A stretch of DNA of 64,000 nt from Peptococcaceae bacterium CEB3 (GTDB lineage: Bacteria; Bacillota; Desulfitobacteriia; Desulfitobacteriales; Desulfitobacteriaceae), in NCBI GenBank assembly GCA_001029295.1, contig LDXJ01000047.1, positions 1 to 64,000 of the forward strand, written 5' to 3'. Within the stretch, counting starts at the first letter, position 1. Every line of letters starts with the position of its first letter. Below are positions 7,797-15,846 of the stretch, piece after piece. A model generated the notes under the pieces. The model ran no database searches. It was not told where the DNA came from and saw only the letters and a list, made by a program, of their open reading frames with translations. A program made the translations under genes and the position numbers.

Positions 7797-8700
7797 TTAC
7801 GAAACAATTCCATAATACTTGACCGCAACCTGGGCGGCGCAATCCGGTCCGCATACCGCACACGAGTGGTCGAGCGGCTTTAGTTTTTTCCGGATCCACG
7901 AAAAAGCTGATCTGGCGATCGATATCCAGGGCTACCCGGGCCCGCGCCATTTGCCTGTCTTTCTCCCAGGCTTCTTTGTTTGCCCGGGCAAGGTCTGCAG
8001 CATGCGCGGCAATCCGGGCTGCGGTCACCCGTTCTTTGACATCCTCTTCCGTCGGCAAGCCCAGACGCTCGGCCGAAGTCACATAACAGAGGAAGTCGGC
8101 ACCGGCTGCGCAGGCGAGAGCCCCACCAATGGCAGAAGTGATACGATTATAGCCCGGCGCTACATCGGTGGCAAGTGTACCGAGAATAAAGTAAGGCGCA
8201 CCGTTGCATAAACGTTCTGCATCTGGATCGTTGTTTCCACATGATGCTGACCACATTAGTAACCCTTCCGCTTCCCTGCAGCCGTTTGACAACATCCAAA
8301 TTGTAAGCACTATGAATGTCATGAAGTCCACACCATCCGCGGCTTGTTTTTCGATCGTCTCAAACATATCCTCAGCGGTCATCGCCACGATGCTGCCCCG
8401 GTTTTCTATCGCTCCGATAGCTGCCTGGTAAATCGGCACACTGCCAATGGCAATATTCGCCTTTTCGAGGCTAAAACGCCTCATGCCATCCACATTTCCA
8501 CCTGTGCTCAGATCCATTAAAGCATCGCACCCTGCTTCTTCAACAAAGGCCGGTTTCCGTTTTTCCGTGGACACGTCGTCCCGGTTACTGGCCGTGCCGA
8601 TTAACGCATTAACCTTGATCCGCAAGCCTTGTCCGATACCGCAGTAATTAAACTCTTTTCGGTTCACATTGTGGGGAATCACAATCTTGCCGGAGGCTAA
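7797..8700 (-). pseudogene. bzaB: BzaB/BzaF-type (ThiC-like) hydroxybenzimidazole synthase, truncated and frameshifted
   Basis: The frame carries strong ThiC-superfamily features: IVIPHNVNRKEFNYCGIGQG, KVNALIGTASNRDDVSTE, and GADFLCYVTSAERLGLP. BzaA/B/F proteins are ThiC paralogues that turn aminoimidazole ribotide into 5-hydroxybenzimidazole by radical SAM chemistry. The N-terminus is cut by an IS remnant near 8700, losing about 25 residues and the promoter. Near 7880 the reading frame is lost: the main frame runs on to a nonsense tail, while the next frame encodes the expected C-terminal cluster SCAVCGPDCAAQVAVKYYG and stops at 7797. The frameshift therefore separates the enzyme from its 4Fe-4S ligands. 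It is followed by cobT, as in known bza operons. Whether it derives from bzaB or the single-gene version bzaF cannot be settled here. Confidence 0.8.
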
Positions 8701-9080
8701 AAAAACCGTATTGCGCGTCAGCCAGAAAAGCCTCATGGCCGAAAATACTCGTTTAATCCTGATGGATAAAAAGGACCGAAGCGAAAACGGTAGTAAACGG
8801 GCCGCTTATTGAAGGAACCAATTCCGCGTTTAAGCGGGCGCATGGAGCTGGGAAACTTAAAGTTAGAGGTTTAGTACGCTGTAGTTTGGTCATGGGCTTG
8901 AAAACAATCGCTCATAGCTTCCATCAGATCGTTCGTTTGTTCCAGGGCGACCCTCGTCAAAAGTGCACAAAAAATGGAGACATACACCAAGGGATACTTG
9001 CGACCATTTAGAGAAATGACGGGTTGGAGACAAGAAATACCTCCTCGCACAAGGAAAATAGCGCTAGCACTGAAATCAAA
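8701..9080 (+). mobile_element. 3'-end remnant of the IS1182-type element
   Basis: From about 8704 this stretch is nearly identical to 3017-3378 of the complete copy, covering the last about 100 codons of the transposase and the non-coding end. It has an extra base in the GCTTATTGAAGG segment (GCTATCGAAGG in the intact copy), so the frame is broken. After AAAATAGCGCTA it jumps to GCACTGAAATC, the outer part of the right terminal repeat, so an internal piece of the end is also gone. The 5' two-thirds of the element is missing, together with the front of the bza operon. Confidence 0.85.
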
Positions 9081-9081
9081 C

Positions 9082-9846
9082 TTAAATACCATTATATTTT
9101 TTCCTAATCTCTAACCAGCTCTTACCCGTAAGAGCATCTACTGCCATTGGTGGAGCCTGGGCCGCATCCGTGCCATAAATTCCGTATTGGAAACTGTTTA
9201 CAAAGTCCGCAGTGACTCCACCACCGCCACCACAAACAAACGGTAATTCCAAACCCCGATAGCTTAACTCGTGCGAGATTCGTTCAAATGCGTTCATCGT
9301 CAAAGTTAGCCCAGCCGTTCCTGTTAACATGACCGGATGATATTTTTCCACTGCCGCCACGACCTCTTCAACTGGTACATCTTTACCAAGATCTATTACT
9401 TGGAAACCACTAGCACTTAACAAAGCATTAACAATTTTCTGACCTAGGTCATGCAGATCTCCCTCAGCAGTATGGGTAACAACCACTGCTTTTTTCCAAC
9501 CAGAATGACCCATCTTCGCTTCGCAAATTTCCAGACCAATCTGCATGGTATCGGAAGCAGCTAATGTCTGGGGAAGATAGTAAATCCGTTCTTCCCAGAG
9601 ATGACCAACCTTTTCCATGCCATTGATCAGTCCTTGCTCGATCACTTCTAGTGGCGGGTACTGTTTTAATGCTTCATTGACAACTTCCGAAATGTTTTCA
9701 CACTCCCCGGCTACTACTGTGTTTATAACGTCTTGTAAGGTACTCCGTGGTAATTTGGCATCACTTTTCGTCGGCGTAAAATCCCTATGCAAAGTATTTA
9801 AGTCGTAACGAATAAATACTTTTGAAGACTCTGGATATGGTCTCAC
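9082..9846 (-). CDS. mtaC: Methanol-type corrinoid protein, second MtaC
   Basis: 254 residues, close in sequence to the MtaC at 14067. The N-terminal helical cap (about 40-115, LINGMEKVGHLWEERIYYLPQ) is followed by a B12-binding domain with the D-x-H-x-x-G cobalt-ligand motif GDLHDLGQ (His132) and a glycine-rich nucleotide-tail site near CGGGGGV. It should carry the methyl group between a substrate methyltransferase and a second methyltransferase. It lies downstream of the sigma-54 activator on the same strand, separated by 188 bases, and has no partner MtaB beside it. The region after its stop is IS remnant, so a former neighbour may have been lost. The start ATG at 9846 is preceded by AGGTGAG. 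Confidence 0.85.
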   Translation of the reverse strand: MRPYPESSKVFIRYDLNTLHRDFTPTKSDAKLPRSTLQDVINTVVAGECENISEVVNEALKQYPPLEVIEQGLINGMEKVGHLWEERIYYLPQTLAASDTMQIGLEICEAKMGHSGWKKAVVVTHTAEGDLHDLGQKIVNALLSASGFQVIDLGKDVPVEEVVAAVEKYHPVMLTGTAGLTLTMNAFERISHELSYRGLELPFVCGGGGGVTADFVNSFQYGIYGTDAAQAPPMAVDALTGKSWLEIRKKYNGI

Positions 9847-10034
9847 CTGCTAGCCCCCTCTGTCTTTTAATCATCACCTTGATGAATTCTGTGAGTCGGA
9901 ATTGTTGTGACCTAAGCTTTTGTAGGTACTCCACAAACCCTGGGGCTCCATGGCCGTTCTCTAATTACCCAAAGTCAATTTACGAAGCCAGCACTCATTG
10001 CTACATTGCTAACTTGACGGACACGCTAACCAAT

Positions 10035-11969
10035 CTAGTTTTGGCGTAATTTTCGGTATAAAGTATTACGGCCTATACCCAAGATCTTGGCAGCATGGCT
10101 AACATTACCATTACACATGGTCAAAGTTTCACGAATCAGGTTGGCTTCATGTTGCCGCAAAACCATTCCCTGACCAGGATTAAGGAGTTTCAGCCGTTGA
10201 CTGGTTATTCGCTCTGGTAGATGTTGAGGCAACAAGAGACCACTCTCTGCCAAAAAGAGGGATTGTTCAACCACATTTTCCAGCTCTCTTACATTCCCTG
10301 GCCAATCATAGTTTTCCAAAGCAGCATAATATTCCTGTGAAACTTCTAAATTGCTTAGCCCAAGTCTTTTGCCTTTTGTCTCCACAAGGTAATTAGTTAA
10401 GGTACTAATATCACCCCTGCGCTGTCGCAAACTGGGTATTGTTAAGGAAATTACGTTCAGCCTGTAAAAAAGATCTAATCTAAAGTTCCCCCTCTCCACC
10501 TCTTTGGCTAGGTCTTTATGCGTAGCTGAGATAACCCTGGTATTGATCGGGATAGTGCGTTCACCGCCAATTCTGGTAACTCGTCTTTCCTGCAAAACCC
10601 TCAATAAGCTAGCCTGTATTTCGAGCGGCATGTCCCCAATTTCATCCAGAAAGATGGTTCCACCACTGCATAACTCAAATTTACCTGGACGTCCGCCACG
10701 ACGTGCCCCAGTAAAGGACCCTTCCTCATACCCAAAAAGCTCACTTTCGACCAGCTCCCTGGGGATAGCGGCGCAGTTAATAACCACAAAAGGTCCGTTT
10801 TTGCGGGCACTGAAATTGTGGATAGCTTGGGCAAAAAGTTCTTTACCTGTTCCGCTTTCCCCTTCTAGTAAGACCGTACTCCCGCTTCGCGCAACTCTTT
10901 TAGCTCTACTAATTATGCCGAGCAGCTTATCATCTGAACCGATGATATCGTCGAATGTTAAGCTTGCTTCAGCGCCGACAATACTGTTCACCAGTTTGTG
11001 AACAGTATTGATCCCCCGTAAAGTGGCTATAACACCATCAGCTGAACCATCAGCAGTGATAAAAGGTTTGCCGTTCATGGTAAACCTACGACGGTCACGA
11101 CCATTTTCCCAAACCACCTCCCGTTCGGCGATAATCCGACCATTCTTTAAGACATCCAAAAGAAGAAAGTTTTCTCCAAAAACTTCTTTGGCCAAGTGAC
11201 CAAGACAATTTTCCGGGTTAAGACCAAGGATTTTGCCGCCAACAGAATTTAAATTTATAATTAAACCTTCTCTGTTAATGTGAATTAGGCCTTCAGACAT
11301 GGTTTCTATAATTGTTTTGACATGATCATAAGCTAGCGCCAGCTCACTGACTGCATTATTATACAATGATTGATTTTCAATGGCCCGAACTGCCGCTACC
11401 ACCATCCCTAGACTGTGCGGATGATAGTCCTCGTAAATACCAAATAGTGCTAGTACCCCTAACAATTCTTTGGTTGGTCCCAAAAAAGGCGCTGCCGCCC
11501 CGGTTAAATCATGAAAGACACGGCAGTAGTGCTCAGTTGCGAAAACCTCTAAAGGTTTTTTTTCAATGAGCGCCAGACCTATGGCATTGGTGCCCATTGA
11601 GATTTCGCTCCAATCTACTCCTACAACCAAACCCCGGTGTTTTACCTTTTGCTTCACTACCGGATCACCCAAAACCTCTACCAGCACTCCGAGGTTGTCA
11701 GCTAAAACAACCAAGAAGTTAGAACCCCTTATAAAGTTATACAAATGATGCATAAAAGGTTTACTAAGCGTAATGAGTCCTTGCTGTTGATCAGCAAATA
11801 TTTCTCGCTGATTAAGTAATTGACTAACTTGAGCATAAGGATTAAGCTGTCGTTCCCAACAGCGTTGCCATGAATTCGCTACTGTTTCTCCTACAACATA
11901 GGGTTCTATTTCAGAGATTTCAATAAATTGGGACCAAGCCTTTTTAATTCTTTCTGCTTTTTGCCTCAT
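10035..11969 (-). CDS. Sigma-54-dependent transcriptional activator (AcoR/GAF-PAS type)
   Basis: 644 residues. Order: N-terminal region typical of AcoR-type activators (VANSWQRCWER), GAF-like domain (about 75-200), PAS domain (about 225-310), AAA+ sigma-54 interaction domain (Walker A GESGTGKE, the sigma-54 contact loop as GSFTGA, Walker B GTIFLDEIGD) and a C-terminal Fis-type helix-turn-helix (NVSHAAKILGIGRNTLYRKL). It is divergent from mtaB, whose promoter has -24/-12 elements and upstream palindromes, so control of the methanol genes is the obvious role. The GAF or PAS domain probably senses a small ligand, perhaps methanol, a corrinoid state or a folate-level signal (inference). GSFTGA in place of GAFTGA is a natural variant seen in other activators. 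Confidence 0.92.
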   Translation of the reverse strand: MRQKAERIKKAWSQFIEISEIEPYVVGETVANSWQRCWERQLNPYAQVSQLLNQREIFADQQQGLITLSKPFMHHLYNFIRGSNFLVVLADNLGVLVEVLGDPVVKQKVKHRGLVVGVDWSEISMGTNAIGLALIEKKPLEVFATEHYCRVFHDLTGAAAPFLGPTKELLGVLALFGIYEDYHPHSLGMVVAAVRAIENQSLYNNAVSELALAYDHVKTIIETMSEGLIHINREGLIINLNSVGGKILGLNPENCLGHLAKEVFGENFLLLDVLKNGRIIAEREVVWENGRDRRRFTMNGKPFITADGSADGVIATLRGINTVHKLVNSIVGAEASLTFDDIIGSDDKLLGIISRAKRVARSGSTVLLEGESGTGKELFAQAIHNFSARKNGPFVVINCAAIPRELVESELFGYEEGSFTGARRGGRPGKFELCSGGTIFLDEIGDMPLEIQASLLRVLQERRVTRIGGERTIPINTRVISATHKDLAKEVERGNFRLDLFYRLNVISLTIPSLRQRRGDISTLTNYLVETKGKRLGLSNLEVSQEYYAALENYDWPGNVRELENVVEQSLFLAESGLLLPQHLPERITSQRLKLLNPGQGMVLRQHEANLIRETLTMCNGNVSHAAKILGIGRNTLYRKLRQN

Positions 11970-12386
11970 TTTGACACACCGCTCTTGTTTAAAAATCAGT
12001 ACTCGATCCTAATAGAGTCAGGCTACAGAATAAGATAACAGCAGATCTACTTGTAATATTTAATATTTAAAAGATAGTTACTTTTCTGTCCATTAATGAA
12101 ACGGGGGCACGAGCACTGCAATGTTGTTACATTAACGCAACAGTATTCACCGGGGTAAAAAAGGATATGACCTATCCGGACACGTGTAATGAATTAGGAC
12201 AGATCCAGTGTTCGGAAGGCATTTTGAAGTGTACGATGGGTTTGATACAGCATTTATTGTACTGGCTTCGCGCATTTTAGTCAAGGGCATTGATTAATTA
12301 GTAGCCGAAGATAAGTCAGAAGCAAAAGTTTGTCCGGTTTTGGTCGCGTAAACAGCACCAAATTGTGGTGTTCCAATATGGATAGA
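11970..12386. other. Long divergent intergenic region, no gene assigned
   Basis: It holds the unplaced promoter of the sigma-54 activator. An inverted repeat TGTTG...CAACA occurs near 12122-12142. Around 12210-12352 a plus-strand frame reads without obvious noise (FGRHFEVYDGFDTAFIVL...) but contains stops and no start, so it may be a decayed gene fragment. I do not recognise it. Confidence 0.4.
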
Positions 12387-12403
12387 TGTTCTATATTAGA
12401 ACA
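12387..12403. promoter_or_regulatory. Upstream activator site 1 (perfect 17-bp palindrome)
   Basis: TGTTCTATATTAGAACA is a perfect palindrome about 135 bases before the -24/-12 promoter of mtaB. It shares the arms TGTTC/GAACA and the overall 17-bp length with site 2. It is the likely binding site of the divergent sigma-54 activator. Confidence 0.6.
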
Positions 12404-12451
12404 GTTGTGACAAACATAGACTAGTCAGGCGATTAGGTGGGGATTTGTTGA

Positions 12452-12476
12452 AGGGTGTTCCATCGCGGAACACCCT
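12452..12476. promoter_or_regulatory. Upstream activator site 2 (palindrome with 10-bp arms)
   Basis: Arms AGGGTGTTCC and GGAACACCCT flank a 5-base centre. The core TGTTCC-N5-GGAACA matches site 1 in spacing. It lies about 60 bases upstream of the -24 element, a typical position for an enhancer bound by a sigma-54 activator. Confidence 0.65.
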
Positions 12477-12535
12477 GTGATTTTTGCACTAAGGCTAGGA
12501 CATGATTTACAATGAGTTCAGTCAATTTAGAGTAT

Positions 12536-12551
12536 TGGCACATAATTTGCA
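12536..12551 (+). promoter_or_regulatory. Sigma-54 (-24/-12) promoter of the mtaB operon
   Basis: TGGCACATAATTTGCA matches the consensus TGGCAC-N5-TTGCA exactly, including the invariant GG and GC with correct spacing. It lies 114 bases before the mtaB start codon and downstream of two palindromes. This makes the operon dependent on RpoN and an activator ATPase. Confidence 0.88.
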
Positions 12552-12664
12552 ATACTAGAGACATAGGACTGTCATTTAATAATCAAGGGGGGTGCTATAA
12601 AAGTTGAGCTAAAGACCATCAAACCTGAAGGGTTAAGCCAAAAAATGTTTGAGGAGATGAGACA

Positions 12665-14038
12665 ATGCCAAGGTATGACAAAATGGCTTATGCCAGTGCA
12701 AGCGAATTGATATTCGGTTCTGCCAAATATCCGGTAACCTATGGACGGGATTTTTCGGTTGGCGCAGGTTATGTTTATCCTGAATTAGTTCCCCACCCGC
12801 GGCCGGGCAGTGAAAAATCGCAAAAGTCACTTGTTAAGGAATATGAGAAAATGGTGGTTGACGTTCTTGACCGCTGTGTCGCCATTGGAATTCCGGGCAT
12901 TCAAATTGAGCTCGAACACGTGTATCAGATGACTAAGAACCCGGAGTGGGGTGGTGAAATTGCCGCCCAAACAAAGCGGCTGATGGAGGATTATTATCGT
13001 AAGTATGGATTAAAAAGCGCCATTCGGGCGACAATCGCCGACTATCGCAAACCCGATGAAGAAAAAGTCTGGGACTCCGATGCCCTGAAAGTTATGCTTC
13101 AAGCTTTTGAAGCGAGTGCAGCCGGTGGAGCGGATAACATCTCTATCGAGAGCGTCGGCGGAAAAGAAGTCACCGATTACACGATCGTCCGTCAGGATAT
13201 CCGCGGTGTGTTGTTTGGCATCGGTGTCTTAGGTAGCTTGGATATGGAACACATGTGGTCAAAAATTGTCGGGATTGCCAACAAATATGGAGTTACCCCA
13301 GGCGGAGATACCAACTGTGCCCAGGCCAATGTAGCCATGTTCATGGCGGGCGGTTATCAAGACCGATCCGTACCCCATACTTTTGCCGCATTGACACGGG
13401 CAATTGCAGCACCACGCTCCCTAGTTGCGTATGAACAGGGGGCTAAAGGACCGAGCAAAGACTGCAGTTATGAAGATCCCATTATTAAGGCCATCAGCGG
13501 TGTGCCAATCGCGATGGAAGGAAAAACCTGCGCCTGTGCGCACAGTGACTTATTAGGTAACTTGGTTATGGCCTGCTGTGACCTGTGGAGCAACGAGGCG
13601 GTGGAATACCATGACATGTTCGGAGGAACTACAGCGGCTGTATTTACCGAAATTCTTGGCTATGATGTGGCCTTGATGAACTCGGCGATTGAATTGGGTA
13701 AGGCTAAAGATTTACAAGAGATGATGGTTGCCTCCGATAAATATCGGGATATGCACGGGTTTATTTTGGCCCCGGACAACGCTTATAAGATTGGTCAGGC
13801 CATCGTGTCCAATCCCCAATCCTATTATGCTCGGGCCAGGGCGGCCGCCGTCAAGGCCGGCGAACTTATGCAACAAGATAGCATGTTGCTCATGTCTTCC
13901 TTCGAACGGGAAGCCCTTAATTCTGCTATGCGGACGCTGGAGACCTTGCCTGACAAAGAGGATGACTTTATTGCCGAGTGTGTCGAAATATACAAGAAAC
14001 AAGTCAAAGGTTTCGAACCGAAGAATTACGGGCTGTAA
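12665..14038 (+). CDS. mtaB: Methanol:corrinoid methyltransferase MtaB
   Basis: 457 residues, the usual MtaB length. MtaB splits the C-O bond of methanol using zinc and passes the methyl to Co(I) of MtaC. The zinc ligands of the Methanosarcina barkeri enzyme (Glu164, Cys220, Cys269) line up here as Glu162 (NISIESVGG), Cys218 (GGDTNCAQAN) and Cys267 (SKDCSYED), all with an offset of two. The conserved start KMAY...FGSAKYPV and GAGYVYPE are present. GAGGAG lies 8 bases before the ATG. First gene of an operon with mtaC 28 bases downstream. Driven by the sigma-54 promoter at 12536. High similarity to the methanol-specific family makes methanol the best substrate guess. Related enzymes for other small methyl compounds exist. 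Confidence 0.95.
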   Translation: MPRYDKMAYASASELIFGSAKYPVTYGRDFSVGAGYVYPELVPHPRPGSEKSQKSLVKEYEKMVVDVLDRCVAIGIPGIQIELEHVYQMTKNPEWGGEIAAQTKRLMEDYYRKYGLKSAIRATIADYRKPDEEKVWDSDALKVMLQAFEASAAGGADNISIESVGGKEVTDYTIVRQDIRGVLFGIGVLGSLDMEHMWSKIVGIANKYGVTPGGDTNCAQANVAMFMAGGYQDRSVPHTFAALTRAIAAPRSLVAYEQGAKGPSKDCSYEDPIIKAISGVPIAMEGKTCACAHSDLLGNLVMACCDLWSNEAVEYHDMFGGTTAAVFTEILGYDVALMNSAIELGKAKDLQEMMVASDKYRDMHGFILAPDNAYKIGQAIVSNPQSYYARARAAAVKAGELMQQDSMLLMSSFEREALNSAMRTLETLPDKEDDFIAECVEIYKKQVKGFEPKNYGL

Positions 14039-14066
14039 CGGCTCGGGATAAGGAGGGATGAATAGG

Positions 14067-14819
14067 ATGAGTACTGCCTTAGAGAGTTATGCTAGAATTT
14101 TGATACGATATGATTTGGTTGGGGCTGCTGAAGTTCGGGAAATTAAAGCAACCGCCAAGGATTCAACTCTGCAGGAAATTATGCAGTGTGTCATTGATGG
14201 TGACTCCGATGCGATTGGATCGTTAGTTAAAAATGCTTTAAAGACAATGGATCCTATGAAGGTGATTAATGAGGCATTGATCAAAGGAATGGGTGAGGTC
14301 AGTCGTCTGTGGGCCGAAGGTACTTATTACTTGCCCCAAGTCATGGTAGCCTCTGATGCGATGTTGGAAGGAATTGACCTTTGTGAAGCGAGACTGGGTA
14401 AGAAAATGGAGAAGAAAGGGGTTGTGGTCACCCATACGGCCGAGGGCGATATCCATGATTTAGGGCAAAAAATTGTTAATGCTCTCCTAAGAGCAAACGG
14501 TTATGAAGTTGTGGACCTTGGCAAAGATGTGCCGGTAGATGATGTGGTGGCGGCAGTCAAAAAATATGAGCCATTGATGGTCACGGGTACAGCTCTGATG
14601 ACCACCACCATGACCGCCTTTGAGAAGATTTCCAACCGGTTGAGTGCCGCGAACATCAACATACCCTTCGTATGTGGTGGTGGCGCAGTCTCTAATGAAT
14701 ACGTAACCAGCTATAAGTATGGGGTATTTGGTAAGGATGCCCAGCAAGCCCCGCAGATGGTGACCGACATATCAGATGGGGCTAGTTGGCAGGACCTACG
14801 GGAGCGGTATAACAATTAA
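14067..14819 (+). CDS. mtaC: Methanol corrinoid protein MtaC
   Basis: 250 residues. The N-terminal helical domain (about 35-110) precedes a cobalamin-binding domain with the motif GDIHDLGQ, where His130 should be the lower cobalt ligand. A glycine-rich segment FVCGGGAVS near residue 212 fits the nucleotide loop. It accepts the methyl from MtaB and donates it to a second methyltransferase. An upstream ATG at 14058 directly abuts the AAGGAGGG box, so ATG 14067, 9 bases after the box, is the better start. It is followed by a stable hairpin and then the G3E GTPase gene. Confidence 0.93.
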   Translation: MSTALESYARILIRYDLVGAAEVREIKATAKDSTLQEIMQCVIDGDSDAIGSLVKNALKTMDPMKVINEALIKGMGEVSRLWAEGTYYLPQVMVASDAMLEGIDLCEARLGKKMEKKGVVVTHTAEGDIHDLGQKIVNALLRANGYEVVDLGKDVPVDDVVAAVKKYEPLMVTGTALMTTTMTAFEKISNRLSAANINIPFVCGGGAVSNEYVTSYKYGVFGKDAQQAPQMVTDISDGASWQDLRERYNN

Positions 14820-14825
14820 GGGCGG

Positions 14826-14891
14826 GTAACCATATCGAAGCTTGGGGTCGGTAGACGTCTGACTCCGGCCCCTAAAGCTCTACTTGGTTAC
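14826..14891 (+). other. Intercistronic stem-loop between mtaC and the G3E GTPase gene
   Basis: Outer arms GTAACC (14826) and GGTTAC (14886) enclose an inner stem AGCTTGGGGTCGG (14839) with CCGGCCCCTAAAGCT (14865), allowing one G-U pair and a bulge. No U-run follows, so it is more likely an mRNA-stabilising or processing hairpin that sets mtaBC expression apart than a terminator. Confidence 0.5.
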
Positions 14892-14903
14892 GGAGGTTGC
14901 GCT

Positions 14904-15836
14904 GTGAAGGTTGAACTTGTCGGTGGTTTTCTCGGTGTCGGAAAAACAACCTTAATCAAAGGATTAATCGAACACTGGTCTGGCAGGGAAAAATTGGCTG
15001 TACTTGTTAACGAATTTGGTGAGGTCGGGATTGACGGGACTCTTCTGGCCGGGCGGGGAACGGAAGTAGTGGAATTAGCCAGCGGTTGTATTTGTTGTAC
15101 TCTTAACGCCGATTTAAAAGCCCAGGTTTCCGACATTGCCCTGACTTATCAGCCGGAGCACCTGTTAATTGAGCCAACGGGAATAGCCACAACTAAAAGC
15201 ATTCTGAATATTTTAGGAAGTTTAAGCCTGGAGAAGTTTATTACGGCTATTCGTGTGACTTTGCTTTTAGATGGCCTTTCTTATGGATCGGATTCAAGAT
15301 TATTTTCCTTCATCGACAGTCAGATTGCTTTAGCCGACCTAGTTGTGTTAAACAAAAGCGACCTGGTTCTGCCGCAAGTGATTAGTGAAATAAGACATCG
15401 AGTCGCAAGTATTAATCCCCAGGCCAAGATTATTCAAGCTAAATACGGACGAGAAGCTATCGAAGCCATGGTGAATGATGACCGTGAACCTGTAGATGTC
15501 AAAACTATGCCGAATGCGAATGAGGATGATACAATCCTGTTTACAGACTACCAATCCCTAGGCGTGACATGGCAAGGCGTTGTGACGCAGGAACGGTTAC
15601 TGAAGCTGTTTGACAAGTTCAAGGACCGCGACTTAGGAGAGATTATGCGGGCCAAAGGATTCTTCTTAACTGATGAGGATAGGTGGATAGTTCTGGATTT
15701 TGTGCAGGGACAGATTTATCAAGAGTGGTCGGAGGGGAAGAGTTATAGCGAAAGTCGACTGACGGTTATCGGGAAGGAATTAAGACGAGATTTGATTGAT
15801 ACAGCTATTGAGGCATGTCGGCTGATAGAGGGGTGA
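14904..15836 (+). CDS. G3E-family (CobW-like) GTPase
   Basis: 310 residues. P-loop GGFLGVGKTT at residues 8-17, the metal-binding CXCC motif in SGCICCTL, GTPase specificity motif NKSDL, and a C-terminal CobW_C-like domain. G3E GTPases insert metals or cofactors into client proteins (UreG, HypB, MeaB, CobW, zinc chaperones). Its place directly after mtaBC suggests loading of zinc into MtaB or handling of the corrinoid of MtaC (inference). The GTG start has CGGAGG 7 bases upstream. A broken paralogue lies at 26047. It overlaps no neighbour but the next gene starts 10 bases after it. Confidence 0.85.
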   Translation: MKVELVGGFLGVGKTTLIKGLIEHWSGREKLAVLVNEFGEVGIDGTLLAGRGTEVVELASGCICCTLNADLKAQVSDIALTYQPEHLLIEPTGIATTKSILNILGSLSLEKFITAIRVTLLLDGLSYGSDSRLFSFIDSQIALADLVVLNKSDLVLPQVISEIRHRVASINPQAKIIQAKYGREAIEAMVNDDREPVDVKTMPNANEDDTILFTDYQSLGVTWQGVVTQERLLKLFDKFKDRDLGEIMRAKGFFLTDEDRWIVLDFVQGQIYQEWSEGKSYSESRLTVIGKELRRDLIDTAIEACRLIEG

Positions 15837-15846
15837 CTAAAGCCTT

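Noticed and set aside
12481-12492. TTTTTGCACT resembling the outer end of the IS1182-type element before the mtaB promoter
   Set aside because: Only about ten bases match and no second end was found, so chance is the simpler explanation.
12600-12716. Frame running across the mtaB leader that might be a leader peptide
   Set aside because: The frame after the GGGGGG box has no accepted start codon and overlaps the mtaB start in another frame.
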